Assembly (NCBI GenBank): GCA_021793575.1
Contig: JAJYSM010000012.1
Span: forward strand, 1-64,000
DNA from: Pseudomonadota bacterium
Lineage (GTDB): Bacteria; Pseudomonadota; Gammaproteobacteria; Xanthomonadales; Rhodanobacteraceae
Reading direction: 5' to 3'
Length of the DNA stretch: 64,000 nt
The notes beneath the pieces were generated by a model that saw only the letters and a program-made list of their open reading frames with translations, searched no databases and had not been told where the DNA came from. The position numbers were made by a program, and so were the translations under genes. This document shows positions 49,184-58,809 of the stretch, one piece after another; position 1 is the stretch's first letter, and the number at the start of each line of letters is the position of its first letter.

Positions 49184-49321
49184 TCGATCTGCGGAAATCA
49201 TTGCCAGTCGGATGATGCGCGGGCATGACACACCCCTGTGCTGCGCCGGCATCATCTTCCTCCGCTACCAAAAGCTAGCCCTGTCGCGCGGCTGACGCAA
49301 GGCCGGCGTAGTGGCCCAGCC

Positions 49322-50272
49322 TCAAAGCTCGCACCAACCCCAGTGATCGAAGACCCACGGCGTGCGCAGCCGCAGCGCCAGTCGCACAAACCGCGGCTGG
49401 CCGCTTGCTGCGGTTGCCGGCAAGTAACAGCAGCCGCTTTCATCGCGCTGCAGTGGCGCCTCACGCCAGCGCCAGCTATGCGCGCCGGCAGGGCTGACCA
49501 CACTCAGCTGCAGCCACGGTTGCAACCAGAACGGCGGCCGCCACGGCAGCGCGGAAGATTGAGTCAGCGACGCTGGCAATGGGGCATGACGCTCCGGGCG
49601 GCATGCCATGCGGCGCATGCGGCCACCGCTGAGTGCCATCTGGCTGTGATGCATCGCCAGCGCCGCCAGCTTGTTGGCCCGCTGCGCCGGGGAACCGCCG
49701 ATGTCGAGGCCGCCGACCAGCGCTACTGCGCCATGTACCAGGTAGATCAGCAGCGGCAGTGGATCGCCGACGGGGGGCGCCAGCGCCAGCCGGATTAGCA
49801 CGTGGGCCGCGGCGTGATCGGGGTGGCGGTCGTCCAGCGCAGGCATGGCGATGAGGCTGGGCGCAAACCGGTCGAGCGCGGCACGCAACGCGGCCAGCGG
49901 CGCGCGGTCGGCCTGCAGCAGGCAGTCGGTCACGCCGAGGTCCGGCCAATCAAGCGTCCGGATGGCCTGCGCCGGCACGTCGAGTAGCTGCAGCGCCTGG
50001 CGCATTTCCCGCAGACGCCGGCGGCCCCAGCGCAGGCGGTCGCCGGCGCCGACCCACAGCCGCCGCTCCAGCCAGCGCTGCGGCCACGGGTTGTTGTCGC
50101 CAGCGGTCAGCAGCAGCACCTGCACCTCGCCGCCGGCCGCACGCACCTGCTGGATCAGCAGGCCGCAGGCGATGGTTTCGTCGTCCGGATGCGGTGCCAC
50201 CACCAGCAGCCGCGTCTGCGCGGAAAAGGACGGCAGCCCGGTCGCAGCCGCCGCCACCGCGGTCAGCGCCAT
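49322..50272 (-). CDS. PIG-L family deacetylase
   Basis: The protein has 316 residues. The zinc-binding motif of the LmbE/PIG-L family is clear as APHPDDETIACG (about residues 26-37), with the third ligand region DDRHPDHAAAH near residue 152. Family members remove acetyl groups from N-acetylglucosamine conjugates or related small molecules. The C-terminal 90 residues or so are Trp/Pro/Arg-rich and not typical of the family. The ATG at 50272 overlaps the end of holB by 10 bases, so it is co-translated with the fab-holB cluster. The substrate is unknown. Confidence 0.8.
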   Translation of the reverse strand: MALTAVAAAATGLPSFSAQTRLLVVAPHPDDETIACGLLIQQVRAAGGEVQVLLLTAGDNNPWPQRWLERRLWVGAGDRLRWGRRRLREMRQALQLLDVPAQAIRTLDWPDLGVTDCLLQADRAPLAALRAALDRFAPSLIAMPALDDRHPDHAAAHVLIRLALAPPVGDPLPLLIYLVHGAVALVGGLDIGGSPAQRANKLAALAMHHSQMALSGGRMRRMACRPERHAPLPASLTQSSALPWRPPFWLQPWLQLSVVSPAGAHSWRWREAPLQRDESGCCYLPATAASGQPRFVRLALRLRTPWVFDHWGWCEL

Positions 50273-51198
50273 TGCGCCAGCAGGGCAAGCAGCAGCAGGT
50301 CGCCGCGCAGCGGGCCGCGCAGGCTTTCGCGGGCGCGGTTGGCGGCGCCGTACCACGCATCCAGCGCCTCGGCATCGAGCGTGCTGGTCAGCGGACCGCT
50401 GCCGGCGGCGGCCCTCGCCTTCAACTCGTCGGCGGCCGCCTGCGCGGCAAACCACAGCCGCTGCGCCGGCTCGCTGTCCAGCCAGCGCTTGACCACCTCC
50501 TGCGGCTGGCCGCGGCCGGCGGCCAGCGCGGCCAGATCCTTGCGCACCTCGCGCCGGCGATCGAGCGCGCCCTGCTGCGCCCAGTCGCGCGCCAGCCCCG
50601 GATTGCCGCCGGCGGCCGCGAGCGCCGCGGCAGCATCGGCCACACCCTCGGCCTGCAGCCAGGCCAGCGCGGCGGCGGCCGGCGGCAGCTGGAACTCGAT
50701 CCGCTGGCAGCGGCTGCGGATGGTCTGCGCCAGCCGCCACGGCGCGTCGGCAAGCAGGATCAGCACGGTCTGCGCGGAGGGTTCCTCCAGCGTCTTCAGC
50801 AGCGCATTGGCGGCCGCGGCATTCATCGCGTCGGCGGGGTCGATCAGCGCCACCTGCCAGCCGCCGAACTGGCTGCTCATGGCCAGTCGCGCCGACAGCT
50901 CGCGGATCTGCTCGACCACGATCTCGCTGCGCTGCACGCCGTCCTTGCGCAGGCCGAAGCTGAGGCCGATGAAATCGGGATGGCTGCCCGCGACCAGCAG
51001 CAGGCAGCTGCGGCAGGCTCCGCAGGGCTCACCCTGCGCGGCACGCTCGCACAGCAGGCCGTGCACGAAGCGCCGCGCGAACGCGCGCTTGCCGAGGCCG
51101 GCCGGCCCGCACAGCAGCAGCGCGTGCGGCATCGCATCGCGCTGGCGACGGGCCTGCAGGCGCGTCCAGTGTTCGGCGTGCCACGGCAGCGCGGTCAC
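50263..51198 (-). CDS. holB: DNA polymerase III subunit delta'
   Basis: HolB (311 residues) is part of the clamp loader. It has an AAA+ fold with GPAGLGKRAFARRFV (about residues 31-45), a four-cysteine zinc module (CERAAQGEPCGACRSC), VEQIRELSARL and ANALLKTLEEP. The start is a GTG at 51198 overlapping the tmk stop (GTGA). The usual downstream partner in Xanthomonas, pilZ, is displaced here. Confidence 0.94.
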   Translation of the reverse strand: MTALPWHAEHWTRLQARRQRDAMPHALLLCGPAGLGKRAFARRFVHGLLCERAAQGEPCGACRSCLLLVAGSHPDFIGLSFGLRKDGVQRSEIVVEQIRELSARLAMSSQFGGWQVALIDPADAMNAAAANALLKTLEEPSAQTVLILLADAPWRLAQTIRSRCQRIEFQLPPAAAALAWLQAEGVADAAAALAAAGGNPGLARDWAQQGALDRRREVRKDLAALAAGRGQPQEVVKRWLDSEPAQRLWFAAQAAADELKARAAAGSGPLTSTLDAEALDAWYGAANRARESLRGPLRGDLLLLALLAQWR

Positions 51199-51851
51199 GA
51201 CGGCGTCCCCGCGAGCAGCACCGCCAGCGCCGCGCACGCCGCCTGCAGCACGGCCGCCGGCGACTGGCTGGCGTCGATCACCCGAAAGCGCGCCGGCTCG
51301 GCGGCGGCGCGCGCGCGATAGCTGGCGCGCACGCGTTCGAAAAAGGCGTCGGTCTCGGTCTCGATGCGGTCGGCGTCGCCGCGGCCGGCGGCGCGGGCGC
51401 GCCCGGTCGCCACCGGCAGGTCGAGCAGCAGGGTCAGTTCGGGCTGCAGCCCGGCGCAGGCCCAGCGTTCGAGCTCGGCGATGCGCGCTTCCGGCTGGCC
51501 GCGGCCGCCGCCCTGATAGGCGTAGCTGGCATCGGCAAAGCGATCGCACAACACCCACTGGCCCGCGCGCAGGGCCGGTTCGATCACCGTGCGCACCAGC
51601 TGCGCGCGCGAGGCGAACATCAGCAGCAGTTCGGCCTCGGCGCACAGCGCGCGCTGGGTCGGGTCGAGCACGATGGCGCGCACCGCCTCGCCCAGCGGCG
51701 TGCCGCCAGGTTCGCGCGCCTGGACCAGCTCGATGCCGTGCTGGCCGATGAATTCGCGCAGGCCGGCCAGCAGGGTGCTTTTGCCCGCCCCCTCGCCGCC
51801 TTCGAGGCTGATGAAGCGTCCGCGCGGTGCGCTGATTGGCGAGGCGCTCAT
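51195..51851 (-). CDS. tmk: Thymidylate kinase
   Basis: Tmk (218 residues) phosphorylates dTMP to dTDP. The P-loop is EGGEGAGKSTLL (about residues 17-28), followed by AREPGGTPLGE, the DRF motif in CDRFADASYAYQGGGRG and the lid region around residue 150. The ATG at 51851 overlaps the mltG stop by four bases. Confidence 0.96.
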   Translation of the reverse strand: MSASPISAPRGRFISLEGGEGAGKSTLLAGLREFIGQHGIELVQAREPGGTPLGEAVRAIVLDPTQRALCAEAELLLMFASRAQLVRTVIEPALRAGQWVLCDRFADASYAYQGGGRGQPEARIAELERWACAGLQPELTLLLDLPVATGRARAAGRGDADRIETETDAFFERVRASYRARAAAEPARFRVIDASQSPAAVLQAACAALAVLLAGTPS

Positions 51852-52885
51852 GGGCAGTGCTTCCGCTGGTAGCAGTCGACGTTGCGATTGTGTTCTTCCA
51901 GCGTGTCGGCGAACACGTGCCGGCCATCGCCGCGGGCCACGAAGTACAGCGACTTGCCCGGCGCCGGATGCAGTGCCGCCAGCAGCGCCGGCTTGCCCGG
52001 CAGCGCGATCGGCGTCGGCGGCAGGCCCGGCCGGGTATAGGTGTTGTACGGCGTGTCGGTGGTGAGATCGCTCTTGTGGATACTGCCGGTGTAGCTGGCG
52101 CCCATGCCATAGATCACGCTGGGGTCGGTCTGCAGCAGCATGTGATCCTGCAGGCGGCGCACGAACACGCCGGCGATCCTGGCACGCTCGTCGGCGCGGC
52201 CGGTTTCCTTTTCCACGATCGAGGCCAAGATCAGCGCGTCGTACGGGGTGGCCAGCGGCAGGCCCTTGTCGCGGCCAGGCCACAGCGCGGCCAGCGTCTT
52301 GTCCATCGCGGCGTGCGCCCGCTTGAGGATGTCCAGATCGCTGTCGCCTTTGACGTAGGCATAGGTCTCCGGCAGGAAGCGCCCCTCCGGCGCCTCGCCC
52401 GGGGCGCCGATGCGCTGCATGATGCTGGCGTCGGCTAGCCCGGCGCTGTCGTGCTTGAGCTTGTCGGCCTTCGCCAGCGCCTGGCGCAGCTCGGCGAACG
52501 TCCAGCCGTCGACGATGGTGAAATCGTGCTGCAGCACCTTGCCGGTCGCCATGTTGACGAGCAGCTGGCGCGGCGTGATGCCGGGCATCAGCGCGTATTC
52601 GCCCGCGTGCAGCCTGCCGGCCACGCGCATCTGCTCGGCCAGCAGCCGCCAGTAGAGCGGGCTGGCGGTGCTCAGGCCGCGCTGGCGCAGCTCGTCGACG
52701 ATGGCCTTGAAGCTGCTGCCGCGCGCGATGTCGATGCTCTCGCCCGACGTGGTGACATGCAGCGGCGCGGCGCTGAAGCGGCTGAAGTCGCGCCAGCCGA
52801 CGAGCAGCGCGCCGCCGATCGCCAGCAGCGCGAGCAGTGCCAGCAGACGCGGCAGCAGGCGGCCCTGGATCGTTGTGCGGCTCAT
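51848..52885 (-). CDS. mltG: Endolytic murein transglycosylase MltG
   Basis: MltG (345 residues) cuts nascent peptidoglycan glycan strands. One N-terminal transmembrane helix (LLALLALLAIGGALLVGW, about residues 13-30) anchors it, and a LysM-like subdomain follows. The catalytic Glu is in LASIVEKETG (about residue 220). QTDPSVIYGMG, YNTYTRPGLPPTPI and the C-terminal YFVARGDGRHVF complete the YceG fold. It overlaps pabC and tmk by four bases each. Confidence 0.96.
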   Translation of the reverse strand: MSRTTIQGRLLPRLLALLALLAIGGALLVGWRDFSRFSAAPLHVTTSGESIDIARGSSFKAIVDELRQRGLSTASPLYWRLLAEQMRVAGRLHAGEYALMPGITPRQLLVNMATGKVLQHDFTIVDGWTFAELRQALAKADKLKHDSAGLADASIMQRIGAPGEAPEGRFLPETYAYVKGDSDLDILKRAHAAMDKTLAALWPGRDKGLPLATPYDALILASIVEKETGRADERARIAGVFVRRLQDHMLLQTDPSVIYGMGASYTGSIHKSDLTTDTPYNTYTRPGLPPTPIALPGKPALLAALHPAPGKSLYFVARGDGRHVFADTLEEHNRNVDCYQRKHCP

Positions 52886-53709
52886 TCAGCGTGCTCCATC
52901 GAAAACCCCAGTGTGCGCCAGTGCTGCTGCAGCTGGCGGGTCAGCGTACCGACGGCATACGCCTGATCGCCCAGCGCGTGTACCGGCACGATGCCGCGGA
53001 CACTCGAACTCAGAAAAATCTCGCTGGCCGACTGCAGCGCCTCCAGCGTCAGCTCGCGCAGCTGCGCCGCCGGGTGCGCCGCCAGCACTTCGGCGCGCGC
53101 CACGCCGGCCACGCCGCAGCGATCCAGCGGCGGCGTCAGCAGCGCGCCGTCGACCACCGCGAACAGGTTGGCCATGGTCGCCGAAATCACCCGGCCATGG
53201 GTATCGCGCAGCAGGCCCTCGGCAATCGCCGGATCGCTCCATTCGGCGCGCGCCAGCACCTGTTCGAGCCGGTTCAGATGCTTGATGCCGGCCAGTCGCG
53301 GCTGCTCGGCCAGGCGCAGGTCGCATACGCGCATGGCCACGCCGCGCGAGTAAATGTCCGCCGGCAGCGGCGGCGGCGCGAATGCGGCCACCACGCGTGT
53401 GGGCTGCGGGGAAGCCGGCGGCGCATAGCCGCGATCACCGACGCCGCGGGTCAGGCTGATGCGCACCACCGCCGCCGGCAGGCCTTCGCTGACCGCGCGC
53501 GCCTCGCGCCACAGCTGCGCGGCGTCCGGCGTCGGCAGGCCCAGGCGCCGGCAATCCGTCGTCAGCCGCTGCGCGTGCCGCGACCACAGCGGCGCACTGG
53601 CGCCGACCAGGCGCACGCTCTCGAACAGGCCGTCGCCGTAGGCCAGCCCGCGGTCGAGTGCCGACACCGTGTCGCTGGCGATGCCGTTCACCCGGATGCG
53701 CGCGGTCAT
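52882..53709 (-). CDS. pabC: Aminodeoxychorismate lyase
   Basis: PabC (275 residues) is a fold-type IV PLP enzyme that releases p-aminobenzoate for folate synthesis. DRGLAYGDGLFESVR (about residues 19-33) and the PLP lysine in GIKHLNRLEQVLA (about residue 145) are present. The latter part EIFLSSSVRGIVPV is typical of the family. Overlaps of four bases with pabB and mltG indicate one transcript. Confidence 0.94.
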   Translation of the reverse strand: MTARIRVNGIASDTVSALDRGLAYGDGLFESVRLVGASAPLWSRHAQRLTTDCRRLGLPTPDAAQLWREARAVSEGLPAAVVRISLTRGVGDRGYAPPASPQPTRVVAAFAPPPLPADIYSRGVAMRVCDLRLAEQPRLAGIKHLNRLEQVLARAEWSDPAIAEGLLRDTHGRVISATMANLFAVVDGALLTPPLDRCGVAGVARAEVLAAHPAAQLRELTLEALQSASEIFLSSSVRGIVPVHALGDQAYAVGTLTRQLQQHWRTLGFSMEHAE

Positions 53710-55055
53710 GCGCCACTGACTCCCAGCGCGCGCAGCAGCCCGCGCGCCTTGGCGCGGGTCTCGTCCAGTTCGTTCCGTGCCACCGAATCGGCGACGATGC
53801 CGGCACCGGCGCGCAGGCTCACGCCGCGGTCGACCTGGGTCAGCGTGCGGATCAGGATGTTCAGGTCGAGGTCACCGTTGCGATCGAGGTAGCCCAAGGC
53901 GCCCGTATAGGCGCCGCGCGGCGCATCTTCCAGCGCCGCGATGATTTCCATGCAACGCACCTTGGGACAGCCGGTGATGGTACCGCCGGGAAAAGTGGCG
54001 GCGATGACCTCGCCCGGGGTCACCCCTGCGCGCAGAAGCCCGCGCACATTGGAAACCAGGTGGTGCACGTGGGCATAACTCTCCACCACCATCAGCTCGT
54101 CGACCGCGACCGTGCCAGGCACGCAGACACGGCCAAGGTCGTTGCGCTCCAGGTCGATCAGCATCACATGCTCGGCGCGCTCCTTCGGGTGCGCGCGCAG
54201 CTCGCGGATGCGTGCCGGCTCGTCGTCGCCGGGCAGCCGCGGGCGCGTGCCGGCGATCGGACGGGTCTGCGCCACGCCCCGACGCACCTCGACCAGCCGC
54301 TCCGGCGACGAGCTGACCACGGCCCAGCCCGGCTGCTGCAGCAAGCCGGCGAACGGGGCCGGATTGGCCCGGCGCAGCGCGGCATGCAGCGCGGCTGGCA
54401 CGGGCGGCTGCTCGAAGCGGACGCGCCACTCGCGCGAGAGATTCACTTGGAAGATGTCGCCAGCCTGCAGGTGCCCGTGAATGCGCGAAACGCCGTCGAG
54501 GAAGCGCGCCGGCGCGTCCTCGTGCCATGCCTGCGGTGCCGGCAGCGGCGACAGCGGCTGCGCGGCGACCAGATCTGCCTGCAGCTGATCAAGCAGGCCT
54601 TCCGCGCCGGCCTCGGCCAGCAGGATGGTGCAGTCGTGCGCGTGGTCGACGATCACCGCCGCGGGGCAGCGCAGCGCCAGCGCCACCGGCAGCGTCGCCG
54701 GCGGCTGCAGCTGCAGTCGCGGCTCGATCTCGCCGGCCAGCTCGTAGGCCAGCAAGAGCACCCAGCCGCCGTGGAACGGCAGTTCGTCATTCGCCGGCGG
54801 CAGCCGCTCGGCCTGCCACGCGGCGTCCAGCGCGTCGAGGAAGCGGCCCGCGCGCGGCTGCCCCGCCGCATCCCGCAGGCGCCCATCGGCGGTCAGCGTC
54901 AGCGACTCGCGCGGAAACGCGAACAGGATGTCGTGGCGCGACTGCGCGGTGCCGCGCAGCGCGCTCTCCAGCAGGCACGGATAGCGTTGCGGAAACGCCG
55001 CGGCCGGTGCGAGCAGATCGCGTCGGCCAGGCAGCACGCGGCGATGACAGCTCAC
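53706..55055 (-). CDS. pabB: Aminodeoxychorismate synthase component I
   Basis: PabB (449 residues) makes 4-amino-4-deoxychorismate from chorismate with ammonia from a PabA/TrpG amidotransferase, which is not in this window. Chorismate-binding-enzyme motifs are visible: IFQVNLSREW (about residue 195), RPIAGTRPRLPGDD, ERAEHVMLIDLERNDLGRV and FPGGTITGCPKVRCMEII. The start is a GTG at 55055, two bases after the fabF stop. PabB and PabC adjacent to each other make a PABA module inside the fab cluster. Confidence 0.93.
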   Translation of the reverse strand: MSCHRRVLPGRRDLLAPAAAFPQRYPCLLESALRGTAQSRHDILFAFPRESLTLTADGRLRDAAGQPRAGRFLDALDAAWQAERLPPANDELPFHGGWVLLLAYELAGEIEPRLQLQPPATLPVALALRCPAAVIVDHAHDCTILLAEAGAEGLLDQLQADLVAAQPLSPLPAPQAWHEDAPARFLDGVSRIHGHLQAGDIFQVNLSREWRVRFEQPPVPAALHAALRRANPAPFAGLLQQPGWAVVSSSPERLVEVRRGVAQTRPIAGTRPRLPGDDEPARIRELRAHPKERAEHVMLIDLERNDLGRVCVPGTVAVDELMVVESYAHVHHLVSNVRGLLRAGVTPGEVIAATFPGGTITGCPKVRCMEIIAALEDAPRGAYTGALGYLDRNGDLDLNILIRTLTQVDRGVSLRAGAGIVADSVARNELDETRAKARGLLRALGVSGA

Positions 55056-55057
55056 GC

Positions 55058-56296
55058 TCAGACGCGGCGAAATGCCAGCGTGCCGTTGGTACCGCCGAAG
55101 CCGAACGAGTTGGATAGCGCCACGTTGAACTTTGCCGCGCGCGCGGTGTGCGGCACGAAGTCCAGATCGCAGCCTTCGCCGGGCTCGTCGAGATTGATGG
55201 TCGGCGGCAGCACCTGATCGCGCAGCGCCAGTATCGTGAAGATCGCCTCGACGCCGCCGGCCGCGCCCAGCAGATGGCCGGTGGTCGACTTGGTCGAGCT
55301 CATCGCCAGCTTGTAGGCATGGTCGCCGAACACCGCCTTGGCCGCCATCACCTCGCCCACATCGCCCATCGGGGTGGAGGTGCCGTGGGCGTTGACGTAC
55401 TGCACCTCGGCCGGGTTGAGATGCGCATCGGTCAAGGCATTCTGCATGCAGCGCGCGGCGCCCTCGCCACCCTCACTGGGCGCGGTCATGTGGAATGCGT
55501 CGCCGCTCATGCCGAAGCCGGCCAGCTCGGCGTAGATGCGGGCGCCGCGCGCCGTGGCGTGTTCGTACTCTTCCAGCATCAGCACACCGGCGCCGTCGGA
55601 CAGCACGAAGCCGTCGCGGTCCTTGTCCCACGGGCGGCTGGCCCGGGCCGGCTCGTCGTTACGGGTGGACATCGCCTTGGCCGAGCAGAAGCCGGCCATC
55701 GCGGTGCCGGTGGTGGCGAATTCGGTGCCGCCGGCAAGCATCGCGTCGGCGTCGCCATACTGGATCATCCGCGCGGCCAGCCCGATGTTGTGGGTGGCGG
55801 TGGTGCAGGCGGTGACGCAGGCGATGTTCGGCCCCTTCAGCCCGAACATGATCGACAGCTGGCCTGACACCATGTTGATGATCGAGCTGGGCACGTAGAA
55901 CGGCGACACGCGGCGCGGCCCCTTGGCAGCCAGCTCCAGTGCGGTCGCTTCGATGGTGTAGAGGCCGCCGATGCCGGCGCCGATCGCCACGCCGATGCGC
56001 GGAGCATTCGTCTCGGTCACTTCCAGGCCGGAATCGCGCAAGGCCTGGGTACCCGCGGCCACGCCGTAATGGATGAACGGGTCCATCTTCTTGACGTCCT
56101 TGGCTGGCATCCACTGGGCCGGATCAAAACCGCTGACCTGACCTGCGATGCGGGTGGCATAAGCCGTGGTGTCGAAGTGGGTCACCGGACCGATCCCGCT
56201 GACGCCCTTGAGAACACGCTCCCAGGCGGTGGTGATGTCGTTGCCAACCGGCGAAATGATGCCCATGCCGGTCACTACCACGCGTCGCTTGCTCAT
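55058..56296 (-). CDS. fabF: 3-oxoacyl-ACP synthase II
   Basis: FabF (412 residues) elongates acyl-ACP with malonyl-ACP. The catalytic Cys lies in [13 protein letters not shown] (about residue 163) and the two histidines in [11 protein letters not shown] and [13 protein letters not shown]. The C-terminus [14 protein letters not shown] is standard. The ATG at 56296 gives [18 protein letters not shown]. The gap to acpP (234 bases) holds no gene. Confidence 0.97.
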   Translation of the reverse strand: MSKRRVVVTGMGIISPVGNDITTAWERVLKGVSGIGPVTHFDTTAYATRIAGQVSGFDPAQWMPAKDVKKMDPFIHYGVAAGTQALRDSGLEVTETNAPRIGVAIGAGIGGLYTIEATALELAAKGPRRVSPFYVPSSIINMVSGQLSIMFGLKGPNIACVTACTTATHNIGLAARMIQYGDADAMLAGGTEFATTGTAMAGFCSAKAMSTRNDEPARASRPWDKDRDGFVLSDGAGVLMLEEYEHATARGARIYAELAGFGMSGDAFHMTAPSEGGEGAARCMQNALTDAHLNPAEVQYVNAHGTSTPMGDVGEVMAAKAVFGDHAYKLAMSSTKSTTGHLLGAAGGVEAIFTILALRDQVLPPTINLDEPGEGCDLDFVPHTARAAKFNVALSNSFGFGGTNGTLAFRRV

Positions 56297-56530
56297 GCTG
56301 GTCTTCCTTCGTGATTCCATGAAACTGCCGCTGCCGGCAGGTGCTCCGCGGCAGCGGCCGCGAACACGTCATCCGCTCGGGCAAGGCGCGCATCCTGCGC
56401 ACCATACGGGGTCGGACGTAACAAAATGCAGAAACGAAAACTGCGCCAGGTCGGCGCAGCATTCGACAGGATCGGTTGGGTGGTTGGCGGCATGAAATGC
56501 CTCGACCATCACCGATCGGGTGCGGCAGGG

Positions 56531-56770
56531 TCAGTCCTTGGAGTGCGCCTTGATGTAGTCGACGGCCTGCTGCACGGTGGTGATCTTCTCGGCATCTTCG
56601 TCCGGGATCTCGGTCTCGAACTCTTCCTCGAGCGCCATCACCAGCTCCACCGTATCGAGCGAATCGGCGCCCAGATCGTCCACGAACGAGGCATTCGCCG
56701 TGACTTCATCCTCTTTCACGCCAAGCTGCTCGATGACGATTTTCTTGACGCGCTCTTCGATGGTGCTCAT
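56531..56770 (-). CDS. acpP: Acyl carrier protein
   Basis: AcpP (79 residues) carries growing acyl chains. The phosphopantetheine serine is in [19 protein letters not shown] (Ser37, numbering from Met1). The protein is acidic throughout, as expected. The ATG at 56770 has GAGAGG ten bases upstream. The alternative ATG three codons earlier would leave almost no spacing, so it is rejected. Confidence 0.97.
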   Translation of the reverse strand: MSTIEERVKKIVIEQLGVKEDEVTANASFVDDLGADSLDTVELVMALEEEFETEIPDEDAEKITTVQQAVDYIKAHSKD

Positions 56771-56950
56771 GTTGCCCATACCTCTCAAGGAGTAATAGTT
56801 GTAAGTGTGTGCCGGCGGCATTGTAGTGGCTGACACGCGCAGCCGCCACGATCCGCCGATGCAGGGAGCCCACCAGCCTTCTAAAGGCCGGCGCGAAAAC
56901 GCAATTGTCACCTAAAACGCGGCCGCTGGCGACTACCGCAGCCATAGACG

Positions 56951-57694
56951 CTAGGCCATGTACATGCCACCGTTGACGTGCAGCGTCTCACCGGTGATGT
57001 AGGCCGCCGCCGGCGAAGCCAGGAACCCGACCGCCTTGGCGATATCGGCTGCTTCACCCAACCGGCCCAGCGCGATCTGCCCCAGCAGTGCCTGCTTCGA
57101 TGCCTCCGGCAATGCGCGAGTCATGTCGGTGTCGATGAAGCCCGGCGCCACCACGTTGACGGTGATGCCGCGGCTGCCGATCTCGCGTGCCAGCGACTTG
57201 GAGAACGCGATGATGCCGGCCTTCGCCGCCGCATAGTTGGACTGGCCCGGATTGCCGGTGAGGCCGATCACCGAGGCGATCGAGATGATGCGTCCCTTGC
57301 GCGCCTTCATCATGCCGCGCATCACCGCCTTGGAAGTGCGGTAGACCGAGCTGAGGTTGGTATCCAGGATCACATTCCAGTCCTCCTCACGCATGCGCAT
57401 CAGCAGCTGATCGCGGGTGATGCCGGCGTTGTTGACCAGGATCGTGACAGCGCCGAACTGCTTGCCGATGCCGTCGATCAGCGCCTCGACCGCCGCTCCG
57501 TCGGTAACGTCCAGCACGCGGCCGTGACCGCCGCGCGCGGCCAGCCGCGCGCCGATCGCCGCCGCGCCGCTGTCGCTGGTGGCGGTGCCGATCACGGTGG
57601 CGCCCTGTGCTGCCAGCTCGTCGGCAATCGCCGCACCAATGCCGCGGCTGGCGCCGGTGACCAGGGCGATCTCGCCTTGCAGTGGATTGCTCAT
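56951..57694 (-). CDS. fabG: 3-oxoacyl-ACP reductase
   Basis: FabG (247 residues) is the NADPH-dependent SDR that reduces 3-ketoacyl-ACP. TGASRGIGAAIAD (about residues 13-25), NNAGITRD, the catalytic Ser in SIASVIG and the YxxxK pair in YAAAKAG are all intact. The C-terminus ITGETLHVNGGMYMA is typical. The ATG at 57694 lies 69 bases after fabD. Confidence 0.97.
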   Translation of the reverse strand: MSNPLQGEIALVTGASRGIGAAIADELAAQGATVIGTATSDSGAAAIGARLAARGGHGRVLDVTDGAAVEALIDGIGKQFGAVTILVNNAGITRDQLLMRMREEDWNVILDTNLSSVYRTSKAVMRGMMKARKGRIISIASVIGLTGNPGQSNYAAAKAGIIAFSKSLAREIGSRGITVNVVAPGFIDTDMTRALPEASKQALLGQIALGRLGEAADIAKAVGFLASPAAAYITGETLHVNGGMYMA

Positions 57695-57763
57695 ATAGGT
57701 GGGTTCCTGTGGTCCGACAAGGATGGGATTCAGCAAGGGCAGATCATGCGCCCGCGGCGCCGG

Positions 57764-58711
57764 TCACGCCCATTCGGCACGCGCGGCATCCAGCTCGGCC
57801 GGCGTACCGATGGCGCGCGCCTCGATGGTCTTGTCGATGCGCTTGATCAGCCCGCCCAGCACCCTGCCGGGCCCGCATTCGACTGCGCGCGTGGCGCCGC
57901 CGGCCGCCAGCGCCTGCACGCATCCGCTCCAGCGCACCGGCAGGTACAGCTGGCGCTGCAGCGCGCCGCGGATCTCGTCGAGCGTACCGTAGCTGCACGC
58001 CTCGGCGTTCTGCACCACCGGCATCGCCGGCAGCTGCCAGCGGATCGCGGCCATCCGCTCGCCCAGCTTGTCCGCCGCCTCGCGCATCAGCATGCAATGC
58101 GAAGGCACCGACACGGCCAGTCGGATCGCCTTCTTCACCCCCAGCTCGGCCAGACGCGCCAGTGCCCGATCGACCGCCTCAGCGTGCCCGGCGATCACCA
58201 GCTGCCCGGGCGAGTTGTAGTTGGCCGGCGCGACGACCTGCCCGTGCGCCACTTCTGCGCACACGGCGGCCGTCTGCGTATCGTCGCCGCCGAGGATCGC
58301 CGCCATCGCGCCCACCCCGGCCGGCACGGCGGCCTGCATCAGGCGGCCGCGCGCGGCCACCAGCGCCGCCGCGTCATGCAGCGACAACGCACCCGCGCAC
58401 ACCAGCGCGCTGTATTCGCCCAGGCTGTGGCCGGACAGCTGCGCCGGCTGCACGCCGCCCAGCTTCTGCCACACGCGCCAGTTGGCAACACTGGCCGCCA
58501 GCAGCGCCGGCTGCGTGTGCTCGGTGCGGTTGAGCTGATCCTCCGGCCCGTGCTGGCTCAGCGTCCACAGATCCACGCCCGCGCCGGCCGAGGCCTCGGC
58601 GAAGGTTGCCTGCACCTCGGTGTGCGCGGCGGCGAGTTCGGCCAGCATGCCGACCGACTGAGAACCCTGGCCGGGGAAAACGAAGGCGAGCGAAGAGGCG
58701 TTCAAGGTCAT
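57764..58711 (-). CDS. fabD: Malonyl-CoA:ACP transacylase
   Basis: FabD (315 residues) loads malonyl groups on ACP. FVFPGQGSQSVGML opens the protein, the nucleophile is in GHSLGEYSALV (about residue 97), and VSVPSHCMLM supplies the catalytic His (about residue 206). The ATG at 58711 gives MTLNASSLAFVFPGQGSQ. It lies between fabH and fabG in the standard order. Confidence 0.97.
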   Translation of the reverse strand: MTLNASSLAFVFPGQGSQSVGMLAELAAAHTEVQATFAEASAGAGVDLWTLSQHGPEDQLNRTEHTQPALLAASVANWRVWQKLGGVQPAQLSGHSLGEYSALVCAGALSLHDAAALVAARGRLMQAAVPAGVGAMAAILGGDDTQTAAVCAEVAHGQVVAPANYNSPGQLVIAGHAEAVDRALARLAELGVKKAIRLAVSVPSHCMLMREAADKLGERMAAIRWQLPAMPVVQNAEACSYGTLDEIRGALQRQLYLPVRWSGCVQALAAGGATRAVECGPGRVLGGLIKRIDKTIEARAIGTPAELDAARAEWA

Positions 58712-58809
58712 CGGGTGGGTGCGCGTGGCTTCGGTGGAGGCGCGCATGGTGCCAGCATCGCCGGCCATCCGCAGCGGTATTCAAGTGGAAGCGGACATGC
58801 CGCGACAGG